Positions 1 to 12,900 of a DNA stretch of 64,000 nucleotides are shown in pieces; position 1 is the stretch's first letter; each line of letters begins with the position of its first letter. The notes under the pieces were generated by a model. That model ran no database searches. It was not told where the DNA came from and saw only the letters and a program-made list of their open reading frames with translations. Position numbers and translations under genes: made by a program. Origin of the DNA: Thermothelomyces thermophilus ATCC 42464 (lineage: Eukaryota; Ascomycota; Sordariomycetes; Sordariales; Chaetomiaceae); the NCBI RefSeq assembly GCF_000226095.1, contig NC_016478.1, positions 2,470,001 to 2,534,000 on the forward strand, in the 5' to 3' direction.

Positions 1-816
1 ATCAAGTGTGGCTGTTCATCTATCCATGCTCCTTGGATGGCAGAAACCGGCTGGAGCATGCGTACGCTCGGTTTTCCGATCTCCGGTTCATCGGGTAGGC
101 CCTGGTGATTTGGGTTTGGCACGGCGAATGACGGCGTTCGCGCTGATGTGGCGCATGTAACCCCACGCAAGTGGCTGCGGCGCCAAGCTTCGGGACGACG
201 AGGTGTACGAAGAATCTCCCGGTCCAACCAAGTTCACCCGACATCAAAACCTGGATCAAACCTGCATCCAACTTCTCTCAGAAGCCTCTAGTAGTGACTC
301 TCGGCCTGTAACATTCACTGGACAAGATTCCGAGGCTGAGAATTTCGGTATTATCACGGTATATCGATTACTGGAGCGCGCCATTGTCACGAGATGCGGC
401 TGCCGCTCCCGTCCTCGTGATAGGCAGCATCACATGACCGTAGACCGCTGACACCAGGACATTCCGGGTTACTTCATCTTTTTCAAATTCTTCGTATGCT
501 TGGATTCTCGAATCATCTGTTGGGGGATTAAGTCAGAGCCCCAATGACAAAATCGCCGGACGTTGTGCTCCGTCGACAGTGGTCTCCCGAATGTATAGAC
601 TACCTTTCATGCTTACGCAGGTATTCCGTATCTTGAAGCTAGCGTAAGTAACTAAGGTACCTTACCTATGTACGGACGTACAGTACATACGCACATACAT
701 AGTAGTGTACACCAGCAGCGACAACGACTCGCGTTCGTGTTCTTGGCGAGCGCGGGGCTGTCGCAACCATCGGAGTTTAGGTGGGTACTGGGCCCGACGT
801 GCTGTTTGATTCGCTC

Positions 817-842
817 CAGCGATCGGCTTCAGCGATCGGCTT
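817..842. repeat. 13-bp tandem duplication
   Basis: The unit CAGCGATCGGCTT occurs twice back to back, followed by a third partial CAG. It is a simple short duplication in non-coding DNA with no sign of function. Confidence 0.9.
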
Positions 843-3037
843 CAGCCCCGTGTCGATGCCCTCCCACACTCCTCCGCAGAAAAAGTTTGATCCTGCCAAA
901 ACCTCACAACGAACTAACATCCGGCGATCCGAGGCTGGGTAGCTTCACAAGTTATGCGCGCAACGCAAAAAGTGAAGGATACTTTCTATCATCTCCGGGC
1001 CCGTGGCTATTCGTTGACTCAGCACTGACCGCGGGGAGGAGCCGGGTGTCCTGGTGAAACGCTTCAAGGTCTCGGTAAGTGCGGGGATAGTTGCCCCAAT
1101 CTACGGACTGCGGACGCCGACAAGGACCAGGACTCGGGAAGGAGCAAGTCACATTCCTTCTTCCCAAACGGCATCCTCCGCATCCTCAGCCATGATTACT
1201 CGCGCAGACTCAAGGATCACGATTGAGGATGGAATCAACATGACAACTGGCCGGGCGCACTGCGAGTGCTACGCGGCGGGGGCTCGACTAGATAACGCCG
1301 CTGCCTCCAGTCGAATGTGTCAAACGAGGTACGAGGCATAGTACACAACGGAGTGTTTTGTGTATTTGATAAGCTAGGCTGTGTATGCATATACTGTACT
1401 GTATATATGTACATACAAAGCGATACGTTACACACCCTCCAAGACTGCGGCCTACACCTACACTCCACTTCGGCGGTCCATAACACACTACCTGACACTA
1501 ATCTGTAGTGTACTGCGTAATGAATCTTACGGCTCGACGGGCATATCCTTGCTCGCTAAACAACCCGTAAGAGTGAATCATCTTCTAGCCGTCTATTACT
1601 CTACACAGACCATCGCTCAGCGCGGCTCCTAATACCTGCTCGCTGCTGCAACGTGGTGTACATACACACCCCGGCCCGTCTCTTGTGCACGGGACTTGAG
1701 TTGGCGAACAGGGTTGCCGTCAGAAGACTCATCGGGGCATGTCGCACCAAAGCTCCACGTGTCGCGATCCAGCCGGTTGCGCGATGCTTCTGGGCCGCTG
1801 CCACCAATCTCACCTCTCGTAAACATATCCAATACCAGCCGCGGATGACTAGGACTTTCCGGGACCGGGCTCGCAGTCTATCGCATCCGAGAGAGAGAAA
1901 ATTGTTACATGTCCGATTAGTCGGGAGTAGTTGTCCGCACTCCGCTGCAGTGTATGTAATGTACAACACTAGTGTAGCGTACAGTACATGGTTGATGGTA
2001 CGGAGTAGACCGAACCAGAGCTCGCGCCTTTGCGCCGCACCAAGAAACCGGCTGCTCCCCCCCCCCCCTTGTGCCACGCATCTGCCGGATGGATCTCGGC
2101 CCACCCTGTCAATCAGAGTTGGCCAATGAAAATGTGACACCGCTCTCCAATAGCCTAAGCCAAGAGAGATGCAGATCTTTTCCCTTCCCCACCGTGGCTT
2201 GGGCAGGCGTTGCTGTCGGCGCCCCCGTGGTGTATGTACACTACCGATCTCCTGGGAGAGACCGTTTAGTTAGCTCTCGCTTGCGCGTGCAACCGCCACC
2301 CGAGAGGACCACGATCCTCAGGCCGACAGGGTCCAGCTCCGCTGATCGTTGCGATTTCCAGCTTCGAGGAGCTCCCTCTTGAAACCGCACAGCTTGGAGC
2401 TCGGGACACCGGAGTTGAGCCCGTATTGGGTGATTCGACGAGATGCCGCTTTCGAGGCTCGTTCGGCAAGACGTCAAAGGAGAGTCCGTCAAGGCGACGC
2501 AATCCCAATCCGCCTGCTGCACTACCTTTGGCAGATACGCCACGCTCTCCGTACACACCTTTTGAGTCACACACCGCCAGAGATGCATTATCAGAGTTAG
2601 CTCGACTACGCGATGTCGGCCTCGAGGTTGGCATGTCTGGTTGCAGACTTGGTTCGCTATGTCGTTTATTTTTCGCTCGAAACTCGGAAGTGATGACATT
2701 CCGGCCGAGGGCAAGAATGCGCGGTGGTAATATATTCCGTCAATCGTGCACTGTACACATACATACCATAGTACCTAGCTTAGGGACCTACGTTACAACA
2801 AGGAACGTGCACGAAGTAGTCAGTGATGCGAATTCCTTGGCTGTCGTCGAGGACAGACAAAAGCGATACCGAACCAAATCCTAGTAGTCATCGTTCATGG
2901 TCGTTGTGGCTGTTACGCATGTGGCAGTCACGGCCGTTGAAAGGCGGGAGAATATGTAACGAAAGAGAAAAAGAGAAAAAAAATTTTCCCTCCGTACCAC
3001 GTTGACGGAAAGGACGGAAGGAGCTAGATGCAGATGC

Positions 3038-3060
3038 AAAAAAAAAAAAAAAAAAAAAAA
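3038..3060. repeat. Poly-A run (23 A)
   Basis: Uninterrupted run of 23 A on the plus strand in the gene-poor spacer, after a purine-rich stretch. It could be a simple homopolymer or the tail of a decayed retroelement; I see no target-site duplication or reverse-transcriptase remnant beside it. Confidence 0.9.
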
Positions 3061-4229
3061 TTCTTCCCTCCTTCCCGACACCGCGGGTATGCGAGCGAGG
3101 GAACAAAGCCAAAATAGTGTTTCACTTTGACGTTGCACCACAGGGCCGCTCATGCAGGTCATTTTTTTGCTTAACCAGAACGCTAAAAATGGGAAGCGAG
3201 AACACTAATCCATAATCATCAAATAAGCACCGTTGGCCTTGGAAAGCGAGAAGCGCAAACGGGAAGCGCAAATGGGAATTCGCTTGTCTCGATCTGTGTG
3301 GGTCCTCGGGACACGCCGAAATCGTAAAGGCGCTGACCCGATGCCTCGACGCTACTGGGCGGAATCGGTCTCGGCTCCGATAGACCTCTTGTTCGTCTTT
3401 GCAATTGCAGGACGCGCAACCGCCCGCCGAATCTTTCCTTTTGAGATGCGATCGGTAAGGTCGCTCCCTGTTGCCATGTGCTCGAGCTTTTGGTTTTGTC
3501 TCGAGTGTTACACGTACTCCCGTACCGTACAATGTCTGTGCAGGTCTAGTGCAGGTAACTCGGTACACCGCTATACCATCGTGCGCAACAAACCGGGTGC
3601 TCTTTAACAGTATGGTCATTTGCAGGATAGTATACAATATGCATATGTTGCTGTATCTTCACCGACCCGAACCAGGGCACTGTGCGTAATTGCGCTCTGT
3701 CCCCCGAAGGGAGCATCCAGCCCAGGACACCGAGACTCTGGTCGGCGATTATATGATTTGATTACAAACAACGGTAAATCCCGTCCTCCTTGCCGGTGTA
3801 CTAAGAGGGAGAAATGATTAGGAACGAAAAAAAAATTCATCCGATTATCCTATTGCCTCAGGTACGTACACGTAGTGGCGCAGACCAGCTATTGGACGAA
3901 ACCTTCTCCTGTCCGTGGCACGGAGCAGTCAATGGGCATTTCACACAGCACTTGTATGTATGTACCGATCCGTACATACATACTTCTCATATATACACTA
4001 CACACTGCAGCCTTGTTTTGGTTCAAACGCGGATGCGACGCTACACCGTCCACGACATCCTCGTCATCGCTGACGACCCCTTACAAGCACCCTTCGCAAC
4101 GAACCAACGAATAAGGAAAAAAGGGGGGGAAGGAGGAGGGCTCAAAAAAATCCTGAAAAAAGGGATGCGATCCCAGTTGTTGCCTACCACACTTACGCTG
4201 TAGTGTCTGTACGAATTAGTGTCCTACAC

Positions 4230-4245
4230 TACGGAGTACTCCGTA
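4230..4245. repeat. Perfect 16-bp palindrome of the dispersed TACGGAGTA family
   Basis: TACGGAGTACTCCGTA reads identically on both strands and is the most complete copy of the short motif scattered through the spacers of this window. It contains inverted CGG triplets separated by six bases, the general layout of sites bound by some fungal Zn2Cys6 regulators. That last point is inference. Confidence 0.85.
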
Positions 4246-5548
4246 CTCTGTCCTGTCGCTGCCGCTTGGTCCTGCTCTAGTGTACGGATCGCTCGCAATC
4301 CACGCATCCTCTCGTCGAATCAAACAAGCCGGCCGAAACCCCCCGGCCGGCCCCATCCGGCCCGAGCTGGCCCTACCCGCATGGCATGGCGCCATGGCGG
4401 CGGGGCAGTGGCACAGCGAAGCTGAACCCCCCGGGCCCCCTGCCCAGCCAAGAACCGACAGCTTGGAACTGCCCCTGCGCGAACAGGGGGAGCCAAAAGG
4501 GGAACAGAGCAAACGCAAGAAGGGGGAGGTGCATGTTTGCGGCGCAGGGGGCGCAAACTCCAATCTTCACATGCACAAAGATTGCAGGCGGGTGTGTTCC
4601 GCAAAAAAAAAAAAAAAAAGCCTCCCCGTATAAGTACGGAGCAAAATCCGTAAAGTCCAATGCAGTAGGTTCCATTGGGAGCGCCCACGTGAGCACCTCG
4701 CAGCAATTTGACAGCGGGAGCCCAGGGATAAGAAAAAAGCTCAATCTCTGCAAGTTTGTCCAGCTGGCCGAGATCAAAAGTGCCAAACTGGGTAGGAGAG
4801 TTGTGTGTGTACGTACCTCAGGTATGTAAGGTACCTAAGGTACCTAGGTACAGTACACTGCCGGGGGTGTGTTACGGAATCTGTTGGGCCTCCGATCCCC
4901 GCCAGCCGATCCAACCGTTCTTGGACCCCACCGAGGCCGGCAGCCCGACCGGGCCGCTGAGGTGCATCGGTAGACGCCAACGGCATGTCCAGCCCCGGCG
5001 GTCCAGAACACGACGGGACGGAGGCCAGAACCTCCACGTCCTCAGCTGGGTAGCTGACCGGTTATACTCGTATCTGGTTCGTATGTAGGATCATCGTCTA
5101 GGTGCCTCACACAGCGTTAGATCGCAGGCGGTCAGGCGAGCATGACGGGTATATCAGGCATCAATATGTTGTTCTTTATCCTTTTGGGAAGGAGGACCTC
5201 AGTTTAGTCAGGAACGGCAACCACACCACAGGAACACTGCGTAGCTAAGTCCTTTGCTTTCTCCTTTCATTTTGGAAACGCGCAAGAAGGGTGAGAAATT
5301 GGTATATTCAACCGACAAGTCCGGCCCCATGCTAACCAAGAACAACAGGGTCCAGCAAACCTCCCCCTTTCTACTCCTCCCCACCATTCCATGTGTCCAG
5401 CAAATGCTACGCTACAACACCACCCTCCGATCCTTCCTCCTTTAACACCCTCCTAACTATCACTTCTTTGTTTCACGACCTTCGTAGAAACCATATCAGG
5501 CTAGGCAGAGCCGGCCTTGAACCAAGTAACCGGCAATCAGTTCGAACA

Positions 5549-8500
5549 TTATATGATGATGAGCTGCAAGGTGAAACAAAGTATAAGTCAGCCGGAACTG
5601 CCGATAAAGAGAGAGAGCGAGAAGGAAGGGGAAAAAGGGGGGGGGAGGGAAGTAAAAACAAAGCTAACCTGAATCAATTTCTCCGTCAACATCACACACT
5701 TGCGATCGACCTGCTCCGGCTGCGCCAGCGTGAACGAGCTGCTGCGCCAAAGTCCGCCAAAGCCCATGTCCTCAAGTATGGCGTTCAGCGCCGCGTTGGA
5801 CCCCTCGAGCGAAGTCGGGAACCGCGGGTTGGATGTCAGCGTATGCAGCAGCTCGTGCGCCGCCTCGAGCGTGGCCGAAGACTGACAGTGAAGCAGGATG
5901 TCGTCCAGAAGGTTGATTATGGGCGCGCATCTTTCACACACAGCAATTAGTACATACATCGTCAAAGATAGACACAAGTGAGAGCCGGGAGGGAAAAAGG
6001 GGGGGGGGTCTAATCTTACAGATGCATAACCACGCCAGGCCGGGCCAGCGCGATGCGGTTCAGCCACTGCAGGCTGCGGAGCTGCACCGCGTCCTCGAGA
6101 TACTGGAAGTCGACCAGTTCAATGGCCGTATTGAGCAGGAGGTCTTTGTCCTTGAGCCGCGCCAGATCCTGCTCGGCGCGCAGCGCCGCCGGATCCAGCA
6201 AGCTTGTCGCACTGACATTGATGCCCGCTGCCCACAGGTGCTCGCGCAGCTCATCGGCTGACGCCGTGCGCGCCAGGATGAGAGCCATGTACGGCGATGC
6301 GGCAAGGTCGGCTACGTTTCGCTCGGCGCGGCTCGGCGTCGCGCGGTCCGACGCAAGGCTGGTCTTGGTGCTACTGCTGGGCATGGTCATCTCCAAGAAG
6401 GTGGACAGGACCCGTAGGGTGGTGGGCTTGGTGACGGCGTCCGTCAGCCCCCGCACGAGACACGCGCACGCGGCGTAGTGGAAGTTTTCCGGGTTGAAGT
6501 GAATCCCGTAGGCTACGTCAAGCGGTATCGCCGCGTCTTCCAGTTGGAGCCGGCCCTGCAACAGATACGGCACCACCTTGTCCCCGCCGACGTACATGTC
6601 GCCGGTCGTGCTGATGTTGGTGAGCACCGCCTCGAGGAACATGGCGGTACAGTTGAACAGGTTCGACGGCACCAGCCGCAGCAGCGAGATGGCGAGCCAA
6701 AAGAGCTGCAAGCCGTAGCGGGAAGCTGACGGTAGCTTGATCATCATCTTGGACAGCGCCGTGATGATGGCGACCAGCATGTCATTGTTGCTGTCGTCGC
6801 CGAAGCGGGCCACGCTGCTCCGTAGGGCGACGAGAACCTGGTACAGCAGGTCGTCATCAACCTCCTCTCGCGCGAGGCACCCCATGACGGTGAAAGCCCG
6901 CGGCTGGATGGCGGGGTTGTTCTGGAAGGCGGTGCTCGCCACCAGGCTCATCCACCGTGAACGCCATGCGTTCGCCAGGTCGACCGACGGCGCCGCGACG
7001 GAGCATGTCTCGAAGAGAATCGTGGCTAGGTTCTCGGTCGCGGTCAAGGTCGGACCGGCCTCCTGGTTCGTCGAGATTGACGCTCCGTCCCGGATGAACG
7101 TGACCGAGTTGAGAAAGATGTCGTTCTTTGGATCCGAGAGCGTCTCTATCGTGGCCTTCAGCTTGCTGAGCCTGTTCTCGTCGAGCGCGAACGAGGTGCA
7201 CGCCGAGTGGATCGTGTTGATCAGCAGCCGCTGGACGACTACCCTGACGTCCGGCATGCCCGTGTTCGCGAGCATCGTGACGATGTGGAAGATCTCCGGC
7301 ATGTACATCTGCGCCTGGATGGCGCTGTCGAACGACAGCACCTGGCAGAACTGCAGCAACACGCAGATCTCGTTCCACACTGCGTTGTCGGGCAGGTACC
7401 TGGTCGTCCGCAGCGATGAGCGGTTCATCGCCTTCCGCAAACGCGTGATGACCTTGCCCCTCAGGGTGATTGTGCCAATCGCGCGGGCAATCGACGTCAG
7501 GGTCTCGGTCTGCTCGTCTTCGAAGCCGAGACTTAGCGCCGCCTTGATGATCTCGTCGAGGAAGATGTCCAGCAGCACCTCGTCCTGATGGATCACAGGC
7601 CACACCGACTGCTCCAACACAAACGTCAGCGTCGGGTCCGACAGCGCAACGTCTATCAGCTTCCGGAACAGCGAGGCGATCTTTTCCCTCCCCTTTTCGC
7701 CCTCGGCCTCGCCCGCCAGCAACGACGTCCGCAGCCCCGGGATCCACGGCGCCATGTAGGCCAAGCTCAGCGGCTTCTGCTCGTCCAGGAAACTGTCCCA
7801 ACCGACAAAGAACTCGTTCAAGAAATCCGCCGTGAGCTGCGGCTCCGTCTCCGCGAGGCTCTTGCTGATCTTGATGATGAACTGCGATGGGTCAAGCGGC
7901 ACCGAGATCTCCCTACTACTCAGGAGTTGAGACGCGGCCTTAAACTTGAAGGCCTTGCACAGGGCGCTGAGCAGGTTGTACGACGACAGCCGCAGCACGG
8001 GGTCGGAAGTGGCGAGATTCGTCAGAGCTAGGTTCAGCAGCGTTCCTGGGACATCCTGAGGCCGGATGAGCCGCTCAAACGACTTTGTCGCCCTCGCGTC
8101 CTTGGCGTACTTGATCTTGGCCGCGCGGATCGCCTGCAGGATCTCGGTCTTTTTAGGGCTGGTGAAGTACATGACGATCCTGCCGCTGTCGGCCCTGAGG
8201 CCGAATGCCGAGTCGTCTTCTGTCTGGATCGAGGTGGGCGCCTCATCGACATCGTTTAGCCGGAAGATATCGTTGACGGTCGTGCTTAGGCCGAAGCCGG
8301 GTATCTCCTGCTTCTTAGTCGTGGTGACCTGCACAAACTGGCTGCCGACCTTGATGACAACGTCAACTTTGCCCTTGGATTTGGATAACCTGGTGACCGG
8401 CTGAAACAGGTAACGCTGGTCTTTCACCACGTTGATTGTCTCCTTGGGCAGGTGCAATTGGCTGAGGTGGAAGTGCACCTGTAGATCGTTGACGTTGCCG

Positions 8501-9961
8501 ATGAGATGGTACTCGACATTTGCCGGGTTGAACACGCTCGACTCGTTCTTGGACGCAACCCGGAGCATCCGTCTGAAGCATTTCCTGGACGCGCTATTCA
8601 GGTTGTAGATGTAAATCCGTGCGAGTTGCTGGGTCAGCTCCCGGGGAGCAAGCGACTCGATCTTGTAGAACAGCTCGTCCTTGGGTTCGTCATGCCCGTT
8701 GTAGTACGTCGAGTCGATAAGCAGGCCGAACGGGCGGTGCCACAGTCGGCTGGCAATCTTAAGGTAGCAGTACAACAACGTGTCGAAGTCCATGGAATCG
8801 CCGTCGATGTAGCGCAGGATGATGCAGATGATCGACAACCCATCTTTGCTCTCCCCGCCGTCGTAAACGGCACGGGATGTGAGGAACGACTCGGAGGTCT
8901 TGAAGGCGTTGCGGAGCATGAAGTCCTGGAACCTGGAGTAAGCCGGCGGGCTGTTTGTCGAGATGTGCGGGCGATTCCACGTCACGGCCAGGGGAGGCGG
9001 CCCGAGATTCATGATGAGGTTCCTCAGCGGCTCAAGTACTGGAGACCGACTCCTCGTCGACTCGGCCGGGGACCGCACAAACTCCCTCTTCTCCTTGGAG
9101 GCGAGCCGCTGGCGCACATGGTCCCAATGTTCGTACAGAAACCTGTGGAGGGCCACGCAAGAGCCAAACTCAAAGGACTCACTCGGTTTAGGTGGTGCCT
9201 CTACAGCAGCTGGCGCAACCTGCTTAAACTGTCAGCCAAACATCTAACCAAAAGGTTAGCAAAAGATAGTAGCACCGGTAGACGTACCGAGATGTCCCGC
9301 AGAAAGGTGGTTACGTAGTAGATGTTGTTTGTCAAAAAGTCAATCAACGGAAACATATAGGGTTCCTTGGCGCCGAAGAGAACGTTGTTCGCTAGGTTCT
9401 GAATGACCTTGGCGATGAGCAGCAGCCCTCGGCGCATCTCCTTTGAGGGCGGTGTTGCCACCAGGCCCTCGACCTCGGGTGCGACAATCGCGGGGCAGAA
9501 AAAGCGCAGGAAGATAAACGCCCCGACAGCCGTGTACTTAGCGTCGGGGAACCTCTCCACGACCGCTTCCGATATCTGCGCTTGGTCAGCACATCAGACT
9601 CGCCAAGGGATCTCGGCAGCCTCGACATACGATGTTGCAAATTCTGCGAAACGACGCAGGAATGTTCGACGCCGAGGCGCAGATATTGTCAATGAAGACA
9701 CGCGCCACGATCTGTAGGTTCTTCGCGTTCGTCTGCAGTTCCTCGGGTGAACCGACCCGGGCTGGATCAAGCTCCAGGCTCAGGTCCTCGGCGGTCATCA
9801 TGAGCCTCTCGACGACGTTTTGAAGCGTGTCTCTGAGGTAGCCGGCACCCTTCCACTTGGCGTAGATGGTCAACATCTTGGTTGCCACGCACGTCCGCCG
9901 GAGCAGTTCCGACTCGTTCTCTGCGTTCTCGTCAGCTAGAGAGTCTCTTTTGTTTTTCTTT

Positions 9962-9992
<31 letters not shown>

Positions 9993-12900
9993 CGCCGACG
10001 GAAGGGAAACGAAACGACCCACCTGTCTCTTCAATCTCCTGCTTGATCAAAGCCTCGAGCAACACGAAACTCGCCCCTCTTGCCTCGAAGATATTGAGCA
10101 GCGAAATGGTGAGCTCGTCCACCTCGTGACTCGGACAGACAGCGCTCATGGCCAAGGCCAAACTCGGATCACTCGTGAGCAGCTGTCCACTTCGGTTAGC
10201 GGGCCCCGGGATGAAAGTAATGTCGACGGACTTTGTACTGACCTCTAGCAGCTTATCGTACTTTTCGTTCACTGCGGCATCACTCAAGTTGTTGAACTCG
10301 GTGCCCTGGACGAGGATGTTGTACAGTACCCTGACAAAAGCAGTCCTAATGTCCGTACTCTCGTGGTACCCTATGCTCAGCGAGTGCTTAAGCCCAACGT
10401 CGATATTCGCGCTGAGGAGGTTGGACAAGATCGTGATGGCCAGGTCTGACGTCGATGCCTCAGCGTCACCGCTGCTGCTGGAACCGAAGTGGTATTGGCC
10501 ATGATACCCGTTATGATGCTCGCCCGCGCGACCCAGATCGGAGCCCCTGAAGTCCATGTTCAGGAGCGATAGGAATCGGTTGAAGTACGAGTGGAACATC
10601 TTGGATTTGTGTTCGCTCATGCCGACGTCGGTCTGCCCATCGCTCGGCTGGAGGGGCAACCTGAACGTGAGCGTGGCAAGGGAACGGAGACAGGCCTTGT
10701 CGAGGTCCCGCTGAACGCGGGCCATCTCATCCTGGCGGCCGCTGCTCTGAGACGCGGAGTCGCTCGGGGATCGCGCCCGGGAGATCCAGCGGAAAATGTA
10801 TTCGAGCAGCTGGTTGCGGATACGCACGTCGTCGCGCAAGTTCAGCTGTTCCTTGCGCTTGGTCACGGCTTCGACGAGCTGGCAAATCTTGATCTTGACG
10901 CGGAGGCTGTTGGCGGTGTCTGGGACGCCGTCGAGGCTCTTGGCAAAGTTGAGACAGAGGGCGCCGAGGTGGAGGCCGGACGCGGCGCCGAGATCCGAGG
11001 GGGTGTCGAGTCGCTCAACGAGGACCTTCAGGAGAGAGGAAGACTGCTCGGCGAAGATGATGTCATTGTCCTGGCCTTTGACGGTTGGCTCGAGGGCGCC
11101 AGTGAAGAGCACGTCCAGCTCCGTCTCGAGCGCCTTGAAGAGGGGTTGAAATAGCGATGGCGGCACCTCGCAGGAGAGGACCTCCCTCATGGTCTCGCGC
11201 ACCCGGACATTGGCACAAGCCAGCAGCTGGATGCTCAACCTGAGATAGCGCGTCAGGAGAGGCTCCTCGTGGTTCCCGGATGACACCCGGTCGATCCACT
11301 TGAGGCCGCTGATTGCAGGCTCCTCGAGGTTGGCGGCCTGCTCGGCGGTGCAGATGCCTCCCATCGACGCGAGGAAGCCCGAGTAATTCCGCCACTCGGC
11401 CACCATCCTTTCCGGGACCGCTTGGCCAGCGCCGCCTTGGGAGATCTCCATGGAGAGATGCAACCACTTGTCAAAAACAAACTCCCAAGCATCGAGTATG
11501 CCGGCGCTGGGATACTGCATCTTCCGCAGGAGAGTTCTGATTCTCTTCTGGAAGGCCACAATTCCGGTGAATCTGAACTCGCGCGACCCAATCTCGCCAA
11601 AGATCTCACCGTTGCGGAGAAGTGTCAGCGACGTCTTCGCCGTAGCCGGGGCCGTGTCTATGAGGCGGCATTCTTCGAGGAAGGTGCTGATGCACGAAAC
11701 CACGGTCTGGCACGCCGCCATGTCCGCAGAGCAGAGCGAGACCAGGAAGAGCTTCTCCAGTTTGCTGGAGGCAGCGGTGCGCTCGGGTATATCGTCAGAG
11801 GTTTGAGCCAGCTCCTGTGCATGGTTAGGAAGAAATCCCGCGAACTAAATAAATCTTCGAGACCCCGATATGGTCCCACATACCGGGATCGACGTCAGCA
11901 GAAGCAATCTCGACTCAAGATACCCGTTGATCGACTGGAGTGCTTCGGCGGTGCAGGGCAGCCTCGCCTTATCGCAGATGGATATAAGAATGAGCGACCT
12001 GTTTCTTGTATTAGCCCTTCCCTTGCCCCGGTTGCCTCGCAAAGGCGCACCAAAACATACGTCAATCTCCAGAACTTGGTCTTGAACGCCTTCGAGCTCA
12101 GACCCTTGGACGACCTGATGTTGCGCAGGAGGCCCTCCTTGGCAAACAAGCGCCTCGCGACGCCCGTTGCCAGCCGCCTAACTGACTCGTCGGCGGCGAC
12201 GATGCACGAGATGAGAGCGCCCAGGTTCTCCTCGTAGAATTGGTCGCGTTCATCCCGGTCCGCGGGCGGACCCTCGAACAAGGTCATGGGCGAGGCGTCG
12301 AGGAAGTTGAGGAGGTTGCATACCATGCTGATCGACGGGGCGCTCTCCACCGCTTTGCGCTGCGCGCTTTGTTCTTCAATGTACCCGTCGGCGAGAAGGT
12401 CGGCCATGGTCTCGGGGAAGTCAGTCGGCTATTACTGACAAACAGGGAGCATAGAGATGGACGTGACTCCCCGGGGGGGGGGGGGGGGGGAGAGAATGGA
12501 AGGGGATCTCTCTCACCTGCAACTGGCCTTGGATGAACGCACTCGCGGCGGTGAAGAGAGGTTGGTACTCTTGGCTATTCCCCAGCCGCGCAAAGTGAGC
12601 GCAGGCTTGTATGACGGCGATCTTGAAGCTCTGTGGGGCCGACGATGAGAGGCAGGAGACGGCGAGCGTGTCGACCGAGTGCTCGAAGTTGAGATGGGTC
12701 AGCGACACGAAAGCGGCCGTCATGATGTCCTGATCATACGCGGCACCCTCGGCGCCGGGGGCGAACCGCCTGAAGACGGCGTCACGCACCTCGTCCTGCA
12801 CGTCCATGGCGTAGCTCATGAGCCCCGAGTCGCTCTCGGCGTCGAAGTGCCGCGCGACCCTGAGCAGCAGGACGAGGCAGTAGGCGGCCTGCTCGTTGCG

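Larger units (their letters stand above)
1..5548. other. Gene-poor spacer upstream of the window's first gene
   Basis: No reading frame here has family resemblance or a plausible set of exons; the longest (about 180 codons near 1601-2140, minus) has no recognisable motif and an atypical composition. Visible structure: a 13-bp direct duplication at 817-842, runs of 23 and 17 A residues at 3038-3060 and 4603-4619, several GTACATAC-type runs (near 680, 2755, 3955-3985), and a perfect 16-bp palindrome at 4230-4245. The last few hundred bases would hold the 3' UTR of the minus-strand RasGAP gene. Old, unrecognisable transposon remains cannot be excluded. Confidence 0.6.
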
